From positions 1-64,000 of the forward strand of contig NZ_BAEO01000012.1 in the NCBI RefSeq assembly GCF_000314995.1: a stretch of DNA of 64,000 nucleotides, in the 5' to 3' direction. Positions 43,752-53,045 of this stretch are shown here, piece by piece. Numbering within the stretch: position 1 is the stretch's first letter; each line of letters begins with the position of its first letter. Source of the stretch: Paraglaciecola arctica BSs20135 (lineage in GTDB: Bacteria; Pseudomonadota; Gammaproteobacteria; Enterobacterales; Alteromonadaceae). Under the pieces are notes generated by a model, which was given only the letters and a program-made list of their open reading frames with translations, did not search any database and had not been told where the DNA came from. The position numbers and the translations under genes are program-made.

Positions 43752-45314
43752 ATGTCATCCGCCAACCTACGCGCTGCGGATGCCGAAGAGCAGGCATTAT
43801 TAGAGTCAGGTACAGATCTTGATATGCCTATCGACGAGCCCGAGCACAAACAACTGGCTTTTAGTTTTGCTAAGCGTCATCAGGTATTACTTGATACGGG
43901 CGAAGAGCCAGCCATTTTGTATCATACCCAAAATACTAAGTTTCAAGTGTTTGCGGAAGTCAGACGCTTTTTAGGCGCAGAATTTCGTCTCAAGGAAATC
44001 GAACTAGAAAAATTCGAATCCATATTAACTAATGCCTTCCAACGAGATTCATCGGCAGCCAAGCAGTTAATGGAAGACATAGGCAACGAAAGTGATTTGT
44101 TTAGCCTTGCCGAAGACTTGCCCGACACCGAAGATCTGTTAGAAAGCGAAGATGATGCGCCCATTATCAAACTTATTAACGCCATGCTGGGTGAAGCCAT
44201 CAAGGAAGGTGCGTCAGATATTCATATCGAAACCTTCGAAACTCAGCTTTTAGTGCGTTTTAGAGTAGACGGTGTATTACGAGAAATTTTACGTCCCAAT
44301 CGTAAAATGGCTTCGATGTTAGTGTCCCGTATCAAAGTTATGTCGAAAATGGACATAGCAGAAAAACGTGTTCCACAGGATGGTCGTATTACCTTGCGTA
44401 TAGCTGGTCGTGCGGTTGACGTGCGAGTCTCCACTATGCCTTCTAGTCACGGCGAACGCGTGGTATTACGTTTACTCGATAAAAACAACGTACGCCTAAA
44501 CTTGCAAGACTTAGGCATGACTAAAGCTAATCGCGATTTCTTTTCTGTTTTAGTGCGTAAACCTCATGGCATTATCTTAGTTACAGGTCCTACAGGTTCA
44601 GGTAAATCGACTACTTTGTATGCGGGCTTAAGTGAAATTAATTCCAAAGACCGTAATATTTTAACAGTAGAAGACCCCATAGAATTTGACTTGCAAGGCA
44701 TAGGTCAAACTCAGGTTAACGCCAAAGTCGATATGACCTTTGCTCGGGGCCTAAGAGCAATATTGCGTCAAGATCCTGATGTTGTCATGGTGGGTGAAAT
44801 TCGAGATTTAGAGACAGCTCAAATTAGTGTACAAGCCAGTTTAACCGGTCACTTAGTGATGTCGACTTTACACACTAACACCGCTGCCGGCGCCATCACC
44901 CGTTTGGAAGATATGGGTATCGAACCCTTCTTATTATCCTCTAGTTTATTAGCAGTATTGTCGCAACGTTTGGTACGTACTTTATGCCCAGATTGTAAAA
45001 CGCCACATTTACCCAGTGAGCAAGAATGCGAAATCTTAGGCATAAAACCAGCAGATGCTTCTGACCACGCGGTTCATTCGCCTAAAGGATGCGCCGCTTG
45101 TAACCAAACTGGCTACCGTGGCAGAACAGGTATTCACGAATTATTAGTGGTAGACGAAGGGATACGAGAACTGGTACATACTGGTCACGGTGAACAAGCC
45201 ATTGAAAAATATATTCGCCAAAATACACCGAGTATTCGTGATGATGGTTGTGCCAAAGTATTGTTAGGCATTACCTCACTTGAAGAAGTGTTGCGTGTCA
45301 CAAGGGAAGATTAA
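43752..45314 (+). CDS. gspE: Type II secretion ATPase GspE
   Basis: A 520-residue ATPase with an N-terminal GspL-binding domain, Walker [16 protein letters not shown] (near 279), Asp box [18 protein letters not shown], Walker B-like [18 protein letters not shown] and the His box [13 protein letters not shown] four-cysteine zinc site is present (CPDCK near 412 and CAACN near 447), as in classical GspE. It powers pseudopilus assembly at the cytoplasmic face. It starts 2 bp after gspD and abuts gspF directly. Confidence 0.97.
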   Translation: MSSANLRAADAEEQALLESGTDLDMPIDEPEHKQLAFSFAKRHQVLLDTGEEPAILYHTQNTKFQVFAEVRRFLGAEFRLKEIELEKFESILTNAFQRDSSAAKQLMEDIGNESDLFSLAEDLPDTEDLLESEDDAPIIKLINAMLGEAIKEGASDIHIETFETQLLVRFRVDGVLREILRPNRKMASMLVSRIKVMSKMDIAEKRVPQDGRITLRIAGRAVDVRVSTMPSSHGERVVLRLLDKNNVRLNLQDLGMTKANRDFFSVLVRKPHGIILVTGPTGSGKSTTLYAGLSEINSKDRNILTVEDPIEFDLQGIGQTQVNAKVDMTFARGLRAILRQDPDVVMVGEIRDLETAQISVQASLTGHLVMSTLHTNTAAGAITRLEDMGIEPFLLSSSLLAVLSQRLVRTLCPDCKTPHLPSEQECEILGIKPADASDHAVHSPKGCAACNQTGYRGRTGIHELLVVDEGIRELVHTGHGEQAIEKYIRQNTPSIRDDGCAKVLLGITSLEEVLRVTRED

Positions 45315-46535
45315 ATGGCGGCTTATGCATATCAAGCCATGGATAAAAGTGGCAAAAACAAAAGTGGTGTTTTAGAGGGCGATAACCCTAGGCAAATACG
45401 TCAACAATTGCGTGAAAAAGGGTTAATACCCATGCAAGTTGAACAAGTGGCTGAGAAAGAACGCAAGTCACAAGCAGGCTTTACCTTATTTAAAAACAGC
45501 ATATCGGCAGCCGATTTATCACTACTTACACGGCAATTATCTACCTTAGTTGAAGCTTCCTTACCTATTGAAGAGGCTTTGCTGGCTGTTGCTGAGCAAT
45601 GTGAAAAACCACGTCAAAAAAATATGATGAGGGCAGTGCGCAGTAAGGTGGTTGAAGGTCACACCTTAGCCGACGCTATGGCGGAATTCCCCCACGTATT
45701 TGATGATTTGTTTCGCGCTATGGTAGCTGCGGGTGAAAAATCGGGGCATCTTGATACTGTGCTTAACCGTTTGGCTGATTACACTGAAAAGCGTCAGCAA
45801 ACTAAAAGCCAAATTACTCAAGCGATGGTTTATCCCAGCATTATGATGTTTTTTGCCTTTGCCATAGTGATATTACTATTAACTGTTGTGGTTCCAAAAA
45901 TTGTTGGGCAGTTTCAAAATATGGGACAAGCCTTACCTACCATTACTCAAATATTAATTGATGTCAGTGAATTTTTGCGAACTTATGGGTTGGCGCTGGG
46001 CGTAGTGATAATGACAATCGCTGTGATCGTCAATAGCATGCTACAAAAGCCAGCAATGAAAAAACGCTATCATAAGTTTATTCTTGACTTACCCATTCTT
46101 GGAAAATTATCTAAAGGCATAAATACCGCTAGATTTGCTCGTACTTTAAGCATATTGACTTCTAGCGCAGTGCCCCTGTTAGAAAGTATGCGTATTGCCA
46201 GTGAAGTACTTGAGAACTTACATATAAGGGCTGCGGTCAACACAGCTGCAGGTTTTGTAAAAGAAGGCTCAAGTTTGCGAGCATCACTGGATCAAACTAA
46301 AATGTTTCCACCTATGATGATGCATATGATTGCATCAGGTGAACGTAGTGGTGAATTACAACAAATGCTAGCACGAGCGGCAGATAATCAAGACAGACAA
46401 TTTGAATCTTTGGTGGGTGTGTCACTCAAAATATTCGAACCTATACTCATTGTGACTATGGCAAGCGTTGTGCTATTTATTGTAATGGCGATCCTGCAAC
46501 CTATTTTAGCTTTAAACTCTATGGTGAACATCTAA
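45315..46535 (+). CDS. gspF: Type II secretion inner-membrane platform protein GspF
   Basis: A 406-residue protein with two homologous GspF domains (LLTRQLSTLVEASLPIEEAL and ARFARTLSILTSSAVPLLES) and three membrane helices (about 173-193, 223-243, 375-395). It interacts with GspE and GspL at the base of the pseudopilus. Its TAA stop shares a base with the gspG start (taATG). Confidence 0.96.
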   Translation: MAAYAYQAMDKSGKNKSGVLEGDNPRQIRQQLREKGLIPMQVEQVAEKERKSQAGFTLFKNSISAADLSLLTRQLSTLVEASLPIEEALLAVAEQCEKPRQKNMMRAVRSKVVEGHTLADAMAEFPHVFDDLFRAMVAAGEKSGHLDTVLNRLADYTEKRQQTKSQITQAMVYPSIMMFFAFAIVILLLTVVVPKIVGQFQNMGQALPTITQILIDVSEFLRTYGLALGVVIMTIAVIVNSMLQKPAMKKRYHKFILDLPILGKLSKGINTARFARTLSILTSSAVPLLESMRIASEVLENLHIRAAVNTAAGFVKEGSSLRASLDQTKMFPPMMMHMIASGERSGELQQMLARAADNQDRQFESLVGVSLKIFEPILIVTMASVVLFIVMAILQPILALNSMVNI

Positions 46536-46993
46536 TGAAACAACTTAACTCTTTAAACAAAAACAAACGCAGTAACGCAGGCTTTACTCTCATTGAAGTT
46601 ATGGTGGTATTACTGATTATTGGTATCATGGCAGGCATGATTGCACCGCAAATATTGGGCAACCAAGAAGAAGCGCAAATTAAATCAGCTGCTATTGATA
46701 TCCAAAGTTTAGAAAATGCATTAACCCAGTATAAATTAAGCAACAATGTATTCCCAACGACTGAACAAGGTTTAGAAGCCTTAGTCAAAGAACCTACAGT
46801 TGACCCTATTCCACGCAACTACAGAACAAACGGTTATATCACCCGCCTACCCAATGATCCTTGGAACAATCCTTACCAATTAATAAGCCCAGGAGAACTA
46901 GGACGGATTGACATTTTTTCTAATGGCCCAGATGGCGAACCAGGCACCGAGGACGATATTGGTAACTGGAATATAAACGATTACTTAAACTAG
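46535..46993 (+). CDS. gspG: Major pseudopilin GspG
   Basis: A 152-residue prepilin. The leader ends in NAG before FTLIEVMVVLLIIGIMAGMI, the cleavage and N-methylation site for the prepilin peptidase, with Glu at position 5 of the mature chain. The C-terminal calcium-site pattern is visible (FSNGPDGEPGTEDDIGNW). It builds the pseudopilus shaft. No prepilin peptidase gene (gspO/pilD) is in the window, so one must be supplied elsewhere. Confidence 0.97.
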   Translation: MKQLNSLNKNKRSNAGFTLIEVMVVLLIIGIMAGMIAPQILGNQEEAQIKSAAIDIQSLENALTQYKLSNNVFPTTEQGLEALVKEPTVDPIPRNYRTNGYITRLPNDPWNNPYQLISPGELGRIDIFSNGPDGEPGTEDDIGNWNINDYLN

Positions 46994-47014
46994 TTAAATT
47001 GATCGCTAACTAAG

Positions 47015-47641
47015 ATGTCTATTCGTCGCACACCTTTCGCCAAACATGCTGGCTTTACCCTGATTGAAGTCATGGTGGTGTTGTTAATCATGGGATTGGC
47101 AACAGGTACAGTCATGCTCAGTTACTCGGGCGAAAGTGGTCAGGATTTACTCAAAAAACAAACCCAACGTTTGCAAGTGGTATTTAATATGGCGTCGGAT
47201 TACGCGGTGCTAAACCAAAAACAATTGGGTTTAAGAGTCGAAGATAAAAATCGCAGCTATTATTTTATGTACCTTGATGAAGAGCAAGAATGGCAAAAAC
47301 TTGAGCTTGATAAAACCTTTGCTGAACATCAATTACCAAAATCATTTAACTTGGAACTGTCTTTAACCGACTTACCCTGGGAAACTGAAGATAGCCTTTT
47401 CAGTAGCGAAGTGTTTGATGAAGGGCTATCAGTATCTGATGATGGGGTAGAAATAGGTAAAGAAGAAGATAAGAAACTCGACCCTCCGCAAATTTTTATT
47501 TTTTCTAGTGGTGAAATCACTCCATTTTCTATCACTTTAGCTTACGAACCAGAGTTTAGTAATGAGCAACCAAGTTACTTTCGGGTTAATGGTCAAGATA
47601 GCACTCCTTTAACAACCGAAGGGCCCTTAGATGCGCCCTAA
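47015..47641 (+). CDS. gspH: Minor pseudopilin GspH
   Basis: A 208-residue prepilin with the leader ending HAG before FTLIEVMVVLLIMGLATGTV, then a C-terminal beta domain (DYAVLNQKQLGLRVEDKNRS, PQIFIFSSGEITPF). It is placed at the pseudopilus tip complex. It is separated from gspG by 21 bp and overlaps gspI by 11 bp. Confidence 0.92.
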   Translation: MSIRRTPFAKHAGFTLIEVMVVLLIMGLATGTVMLSYSGESGQDLLKKQTQRLQVVFNMASDYAVLNQKQLGLRVEDKNRSYYFMYLDEEQEWQKLELDKTFAEHQLPKSFNLELSLTDLPWETEDSLFSSEVFDEGLSVSDDGVEIGKEEDKKLDPPQIFIFSSGEITPFSITLAYEPEFSNEQPSYFRVNGQDSTPLTTEGPLDAP

Positions 47642-48029
47642 CTCACTGCATTCAAAAAGTCGCAAATATCAGTCTGGGATGACGTTACTTGAAGTCATGG
47701 TAGCGCTGTTCATTTTTGCTATAACAGGCACCGCTATTATGAAGGCTGCTAGCGATCATCTAACTGGTGTTGGCCAAATTGAAGATATTACTTTTGCGAC
47801 TTGGGTTGCCAATAATCGCCTCACTCAATTACACATAGATACCACTTGGCCTATCAAAAACAATAAAAAAGGTGAGCAAGAAATGGCTGGTCGAAAGTGG
47901 TACTGGCAACAGCGAGTAAATAAAACCAACGACGATGACATGGTACAAGTAGAAGTGTCTGTTGGATTGGACGAGCAATATCAAGGTACAGTAACCTCAG
48001 TCAGCACCTTTATTGCTAAGCAAACTTAA
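47631..48029 (+). CDS. gspI: Minor pseudopilin GspI
   Basis: A 132-residue prepilin with the leader ending QSG before MTLLEVMVALFIFAITGTAI, and the family segment TFATWVANNRLTQLHID with GRKWYWQQRV. It forms the tip complex with GspJ and GspK. It overlaps gspH by 11 bp. Confidence 0.93.
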   Translation: MRPNSLHSKSRKYQSGMTLLEVMVALFIFAITGTAIMKAASDHLTGVGQIEDITFATWVANNRLTQLHIDTTWPIKNNKKGEQEMAGRKWYWQQRVNKTNDDDMVQVEVSVGLDEQYQGTVTSVSTFIAKQT

Positions 48030-48031
48030 AC

Positions 48032-48664
48032 ATGACCCGCTCACCAAATCATCACACCCGCGGTTTTACCCTAATAGAAATCCTGGTCGCCATGGCAATA
48101 TTTACCCTCATTGGCTTGGCTAGTACAGGTGTGCTCACATCAGTCATTAATAGTGACCAATTGTCTTCTGAACGTTTTGCTAAATTGGAAGAATTACAAA
48201 GGGCGATGCTGACCATGGAACGGGATATCTTACAGATTGTGCCTCGCGCAGTACGTGTTAATGGCGAATTTGTTAGTGCTGTTACGACCGGTGGTGAAGA
48301 CGTATTTGATAGCGAAGCCGATGGCCTAGGTTTTGTACGCGTCGGCCGGTATAACCCGCAAATGTTGTTACCTCGAAGTACGCTGCAAGCAGTTGGTTAT
48401 CGTTTACAGGAAAATCAACTGCAGCGTTTGTACGGTAATTATGTAGATAATGTAATTGGTTACGAGCCTAAAATAAAAATTATATTGTCGGACATAGAGG
48501 ATTTTAGAGTCACCTTTTTGACCGATGTAACACAGCTAGAGGATCCTGAAAAATGGCAAGAAACCTATTCTAGCGCAGATTTACCAATAGCGATTTCCAT
48601 CACTTTTGTAAGTAAAACCTTTGGTGAAATTCGCCGCGAATTTATGTTGGCAAACGGCGTATGA
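48032..48664 (+). CDS. gspJ: Minor pseudopilin GspJ
   Basis: A 210-residue prepilin with the leader ending TRG before FTLIEILVAMAIFTLIGLAS, followed by LEELQRAMLTMERDILQIVP and VGYRLQENQLQRLYG, typical of GspJ. Its end overlaps the gspK start by 4 bp (ATGA). Confidence 0.94.
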   Translation: MTRSPNHHTRGFTLIEILVAMAIFTLIGLASTGVLTSVINSDQLSSERFAKLEELQRAMLTMERDILQIVPRAVRVNGEFVSAVTTGGEDVFDSEADGLGFVRVGRYNPQMLLPRSTLQAVGYRLQENQLQRLYGNYVDNVIGYEPKIKIILSDIEDFRVTFLTDVTQLEDPEKWQETYSSADLPIAISITFVSKTFGEIRREFMLANGV

Positions 48665-49659
48665 ATCCCCAAAAGAGCAAACAACAAGGCGTAGCCCTAA
48701 TAGTAGTGTTATTAATTGTGGCTATCGTTAGCGTGCTCGCCACAGAAATGGGTAGTCGTTTGCAGTTACAAGTTAAACGCGCATCCAATATAAAGGAAAA
48801 CAATCAAGCGTATTGGTATGCCATGGGGGCTGAGCAATATGCGCGAAAGTCCATTAAACAACTAATGGTTAATGATGGCAAAGTCATTCATCTCGAACAG
48901 CCGTGGAATCAAGAGTTTGTCTATCCAATAGAAGGGGGGGGCATTCAAGCACAACTAATAGATATGCAAAGCTGCTTTAACCTTAATGCGTTAAGAGTGC
49001 CCGCAGATAATCCATCAGGCGGAGGAGAGCCGCTGTTGCCGGACCGCATGTTAGCTTTCGAACGTTTGTTACAGAATGTAGATCCCGCAATTCCAAGTTA
49101 TAATATTGATATACTCCGTGACTCATTAGTCGATTGGTTAGACCAAGATGACAGACAAACGGGCTATGGAGCAGAAGACAGTGAATACGAAAGTCTACAA
49201 TTTCCTTATGTTGCAGCTAATAACTTTATGGTACACAAATCGGAATTACGCTTAATTCATGGGGTTGAAGTCTCTTGGCTAAGAGAATTACTTAAACTAG
49301 TGTGTGTATTACCCAATGACAGTTTATTTTTAATCAATATCAATACTGTGAGTGAAGAAAATGCGGCTGTTATTGCCGCCGCGACTGGGCTTCCCTTATC
49401 TGACGCTCAATCTTTACTTGCCAATCGGGGTTCAGAAGGTTATCAAACCACTGAAGCGTTTTTTAACGACCCAAGCATCCAAGCCTTAGAGCCTAGACTT
49501 AGTGAGGAACAGAAAAAATGGTTTGATGTAAAAACATCACATTTTATTTTGCACACTAAAACAAAGTACAATGAAGCAACTTTTTCAATGAAAACCTTAT
49601 TTAAGGTAGACTCGAGTAACAATGTGAATATCATCAGGCGTGATTTTGGCGGTTTTTGA
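48661..49659 (+). CDS. gspK: Minor pseudopilin GspK
   Basis: A 332-residue protein with the leader ending QQG before VALIVVLLIVAIVSVLATEM, lacking Glu at position 5 as usual for GspK. The long domain includes SCFNLNALRVP, a DSLVDWLDQDD segment and ININTVSEENAAVIAAATG. It caps the pseudopilus. 63 bp without an obvious terminator separate it from gspL. Confidence 0.95.
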   Translation: MNPQKSKQQGVALIVVLLIVAIVSVLATEMGSRLQLQVKRASNIKENNQAYWYAMGAEQYARKSIKQLMVNDGKVIHLEQPWNQEFVYPIEGGGIQAQLIDMQSCFNLNALRVPADNPSGGGEPLLPDRMLAFERLLQNVDPAIPSYNIDILRDSLVDWLDQDDRQTGYGAEDSEYESLQFPYVAANNFMVHKSELRLIHGVEVSWLRELLKLVCVLPNDSLFLININTVSEENAAVIAAATGLPLSDAQSLLANRGSEGYQTTEAFFNDPSIQALEPRLSEEQKKWFDVKTSHFILHTKTKYNEATFSMKTLFKVDSSNNVNIIRRDFGGF

Positions 49660-49722
49660 TAAGCAGGTTTTCAACGAAAATGAATTTTTAATCCATAACA
49701 ATTAACAAGGTATATAAACCTT

Positions 49723-50931
49723 ATGGAACAGTTAGTAGTGCGTCTAGGCGCCAACCCAGATGAATCTATTCATTGGATTGTGTGGTCTAGCCAACAAAAC
49801 GAAATTATTGCCTCTGGTGAGTTACCAGATGCGACACAATTAGCTACTTTAGCAGACAGAGCCGGTAGAAGACCGATATGTGCTTTAGTGCCCACCAGCG
49901 ACATTTTACTCAAGTGGGTTGAGTTACCTGCTAAAGCTGGGCGCAAAGCATTAGCCGCGATCCCGTTTATGCTAGAAGAAGAAATAAGTGGTGATATTTC
50001 GCAACAATTTTTTGCCCTTGGTCCTAAAGATGGCAATAAACAAGCTGTCGCTGTTGTTAACAAAGAAAAGTTACAAAGTTGGCTAGACACAATCGCAGCA
50101 GCGGGTTTAGCCTGTGACCAACTCATACCTGACGTTTTGGCATTGCCATTAGCAGATAAAGACGCATGGTCTATCTTAGAGCTAGGTCAACAACTGCTGG
50201 TTCGTAAGGATGATTGGGCGGGTTTACAAGGAGAGAGAGACTGGTTAATTCAAGCCATTAATCATCTTGCGCGACAATATGCTAAAGAGCACGAACAAGC
50301 ACTTTTGGTTAATGATTATTCTGGCGCTGATTTGGCGAATGTAGAGAACCTAGATGTAACTGTTATGCCGCTAGAATTGCCAATGAAAGTTTTAGCTCAA
50401 GGAGCTGAATCAACAAAATTCAACTTGTTGCAGGGCGAGTACAAAGTTAACAAAAAAGCAGGCGGTGAATGGAAAAAATGGCGTTTAGCTGCGGTGTTGG
50501 CAGTAATTGCACTATTCATCAGTTTAATTGATAAAAGCCTAGAGCAGAGCCAACTCAATGAGCAACTATCAAGTTTAAAGGCGCAAGTTAGCAGTGAGTA
50601 TAAACGTGCATTTCCAAATGCAGGTACTTATCGAGATCTTAGAAGTACCATGGAACGCCAAATGAAAGCCTTAGAACAAGGTGGTACAGGGGCATCAATA
50701 TTAGTTATGTTGAGTCAACTAAGACCGGCATTTGAAGAGTCCAAGGTTAAACCACAAACTATGCGTTTTGACAGTAATCGCGGTGAATTGCGTATTCAAG
50801 CCGTAGCCAGTAATTTTGGAGCTTTAGACAAGTTTAAACGCCAAGCAGAAGCTCAAGGGTTTACTGTTGAGCAAGGCTCTATTAATCAAAAAGACAATCA
50901 GGTAGTCGGCACATTGACGATTAGGAGTTAA
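49723..50931 (+). CDS. gspL: Type II secretion protein GspL
   Basis: A 402-residue protein with a cytoplasmic actin-like domain (about 1-240; PTSDILLKWVELPAKAGRKA, IPFMLEEEISGDI), one membrane helix (near 250-265, RLAAVLAVIALFISLI) and a periplasmic ferredoxin-like domain. It recruits GspE to the membrane. Confidence 0.94.
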   Translation: MEQLVVRLGANPDESIHWIVWSSQQNEIIASGELPDATQLATLADRAGRRPICALVPTSDILLKWVELPAKAGRKALAAIPFMLEEEISGDISQQFFALGPKDGNKQAVAVVNKEKLQSWLDTIAAAGLACDQLIPDVLALPLADKDAWSILELGQQLLVRKDDWAGLQGERDWLIQAINHLARQYAKEHEQALLVNDYSGADLANVENLDVTVMPLELPMKVLAQGAESTKFNLLQGEYKVNKKAGGEWKKWRLAAVLAVIALFISLIDKSLEQSQLNEQLSSLKAQVSSEYKRAFPNAGTYRDLRSTMERQMKALEQGGTGASILVMLSQLRPAFEESKVKPQTMRFDSNRGELRIQAVASNFGALDKFKRQAEAQGFTVEQGSINQKDNQVVGTLTIRS

Positions 50932-50932
50932 T

Positions 50933-51412
50933 TTGGACAAGCTCAAAAGTATGTACTTACAACTAAGTGGACGTGAACAACGCTTAGTGATTATTTCAGC
51001 GATATTAGTATTAATAGCCATATTTTATTGGGGTATTTGGTCGCCACTCAATACGTCACTAGAGCGCGGACAAGTCGCAGTCAAGAACCAAACAGAATTA
51101 CTTGATTGGGTACAAAAAAACGCCAACAAAGCGATTCAACTACGTAGTAGTGGCGGTAAAAATGCCTCTTTTTCAGGATCATTACTTCAAGCGGTGAACC
51201 AATCCGCTACTCGAATGAAAATTGCCATTTCTCGGGTGCAACCTCAAGGTGACGAAATACAAGTATGGATAGACCAAGCCCCCTTTAACGACTTACTAAG
51301 TTGGTTACAGTCACTTGAAAAAACCGGTGTGAGTATATTAGACATTGATATCGCAGAGTCTGATTTGCCTGGGCAAGTTAAAATTCGTCGTTTAAAATTA
51401 GGGAAATCATGA
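50933..51412 (+). CDS. gspM: Type II secretion protein GspM
   Basis: A 159-residue bitopic protein with one helix (LVIISAILVLIAIFYWGIW) and a periplasmic ferredoxin-like domain. The chosen start is a TTG at 50933, with AGGAG five bases upstream; the next in-frame ATG (50951) has no such site and would shorten the cytoplasmic tail to a few residues. It starts one base after the gspL stop and overlaps gspN by 4 bp (ATGA). Confidence 0.9.
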   Translation: MDKLKSMYLQLSGREQRLVIISAILVLIAIFYWGIWSPLNTSLERGQVAVKNQTELLDWVQKNANKAIQLRSSGGKNASFSGSLLQAVNQSATRMKIAISRVQPQGDEIQVWIDQAPFNDLLSWLQSLEKTGVSILDIDIAESDLPGQVKIRRLKLGKS

Positions 51413-52152
51413 AGTCAGTTTTGAAATGGGGCAGCTTATGCCTTGTGGTTTATTTGGTATTTTTAATTGTTAAATTACCTGCAGTTCATGTTTTAACAAA
51501 AATTCCGCTGCCCAAAGAGGTTAGTGTGAGTGGCATATCAGGTACCATTTGGCACGGGCATTTACAACGAGCTCAAATAAACGGATTGCCTGTCTCTAAT
51601 GTCGACTGGACTCTGTCCTTTTTACCTTTAATACTTGGCGAAATAAGTGCAGAGATAAAAGCAGGTGATATACGCGATGTCGACCAAATATCAGCAAATG
51701 GACATGTTAACGTCGCAGGACAGCACCTCAAAGTAGAGAATTTATTGGCTTACATGCCGACTGGGCTGGTGATCAGTTTGTTACCTTTACCTATTCCAGT
51801 TCAAGCTGACGGGCGTTTTAAAGTACAACTCGATGAAGTTGATTATAAAAACGGCTGTCAAAAATTCACAGGAAAAGGCCAATGGCTTAATGCTAACTTT
51901 ACTGGCACAACAGGAGTGATAGACCTAGGCAACTTTAATGCCGACTTAAGCTGCGAAAATGGCAGTGTTGTGTTGGATGTCAAACAACCTAACCGTTTTG
52001 GCTTAACGGCAAAAGCCACAATTCCAGCAGATATGAAATTCAAAATTTTAGGACGCTTCAAACCAGATGCCAACTTACCTAAAGAAGTGCACCAAGCAGC
52101 GCAATTTTTTGGTAAAGCCGATGCTGATGGATATTATCCAATTAAGTTTTAA
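51409..52152 (+). CDS. gspN: Type II secretion protein GspN
   Basis: A 247-residue protein with an N-terminal helix (WGSLCLVVYLVFLIVKLPAV) and a beta-rich periplasmic part (VSVSGISGTIWHG, LPVSNVDWTLSFLPLILGEI, GCQKFTGKGQWLNA). GspN is present in only some systems and its precise role is unsettled. It is the last gene of the operon; a hairpin follows. Confidence 0.92.
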   Translation: MKSVLKWGSLCLVVYLVFLIVKLPAVHVLTKIPLPKEVSVSGISGTIWHGHLQRAQINGLPVSNVDWTLSFLPLILGEISAEIKAGDIRDVDQISANGHVNVAGQHLKVENLLAYMPTGLVISLLPLPIPVQADGRFKVQLDEVDYKNGCQKFTGKGQWLNANFTGTTGVIDLGNFNADLSCENGSVVLDVKQPNRFGLTAKATIPADMKFKILGRFKPDANLPKEVHQAAQFFGKADADGYYPIKF

Positions 52153-52153
52153 T

Positions 52154-52173
52154 AAGCACTGTTTACAGTGTTT
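52154..52173 (+). terminator. Possible terminator of the gsp operon
   Basis: AAGCACTG and CAGTGTTT form an 8-bp stem (one G-T pair, 4-nt loop TTTA) directly after the gspN stop. The T-tract is short, so the assignment is tentative. Confidence 0.4.
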
Positions 52174-52196
52174 GACGGGCTGGTCTTAATAACAAC

Positions 52197-52880
52197 TCAG
52201 CCAATAAACGGATTAGCCTCAATATCATCTAATAGATAACGATAATCCTGTATTGAAGGAAATTCAGAGATGTCTCTTGAGGGTTGCTGACTATCTGGAT
52301 TGCTCACTGCTAACAAATGTTTAATGCCAAAGTCTTGGGCAGCCTTTAAAATTCCTAGACTGTCGTCTACAAATAAGGTGTGCTGCGGATTAAAACTAAG
52401 TTTTTCTTGAAGTTTTTGCCATAAGACCTGCGACTCTTTGGTCACAGCAAATTCGTGAGTAGATATCAATTGATCTATATGTTGATCTAACTGGGTATGC
52501 TCAACTTTTAACGATAAGCTATCAGGATGAGCGTTGGTAACTAAGATCACCTCACGCCCAGAGGCTTTTAAGGCATCAATAAAAGGCAAACTATCATCTC
52601 GCATACTGATCAGGTGCTCTATTTCACGTTTAGCCTCAACAATATCTATATCCAGCTTATCAGTCCAAAAATCCAAACAATACCAGCTCAGCGTGCCCAT
52701 CACTTGCTCATACTCAAGCGCCATCATATCTTTGGCAGCTTGCAGTGCAATAGCATTTTTTTCAGCTAACTTTTTAGGTAAGTGTTCTAACCAAAAGTGA
52801 TTATCGAAGTGAAGATCGAGTAAGGTGCCGTCCATATCTAACAACACGGTATGAATATCTTTCCAAGCAAGCTTTGACAA
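52197..52880 (-). CDS. yrfG: HAD-family nucleotidase YrfG (GMP/IMP phosphatase)
   Basis: A 227-residue HAD hydrolase with the catalytic LLDMDGTLLDL, motif II VTNAHPDS, the lysine in VTKESQVLWQKL and the acidic motif LFVDDSLGIL. The order and residues follow E. coli YrfG along the chain (FDNHFWLEHLPKK, WYCLDFWTDKL, SNPDSQQPS), which dephosphorylates purine mononucleotides. It is convergent with gspN and divergent from nudE. Confidence 0.93.
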   Translation of the reverse strand: MSKLAWKDIHTVLLDMDGTLLDLHFDNHFWLEHLPKKLAEKNAIALQAAKDMMALEYEQVMGTLSWYCLDFWTDKLDIDIVEAKREIEHLISMRDDSLPFIDALKASGREVILVTNAHPDSLSLKVEHTQLDQHIDQLISTHEFAVTKESQVLWQKLQEKLSFNPQHTLFVDDSLGILKAAQDFGIKHLLAVSNPDSQQPSRDISEFPSIQDYRYLLDDIEANPFIG

Positions 52881-52920
52881 GTAGCATGTCCTCTATTTAA
52901 CAGGTATATTTAAAACACTC

Positions 52921-52971
52921 GGGGCTGTTGACCTTTCATATATCGATGACATATGAAAGGTCAACAGCCCC
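52921..52971. repeat. Perfect 21-bp inverted repeat between yrfG and nudE
   Basis: The arm at 52921-52941 (starts GGGGCTGTTGACC, ends TTTCATAT) is exactly complementary to 52951-52971, with a 9-nt loop ATCGATGAC. It lies between two divergent genes, 41 bp before the yrfG start and 75 bp before nudE, so it is not a conventional terminator of either. A second smaller palindrome, GTTCAA...TTGAAC (52991-53009), repeats the word TTGACCTTT found in the first. The pair could be regulatory, or a REP-like element. Confidence 0.85.
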
Positions 52972-53045
52972 TTTAATTCATCTATTTAAAGTTCAATTGA
53001 CCTTTGAACAGACGAGATCGGCGACTATATTAACGTGAAAAATTC

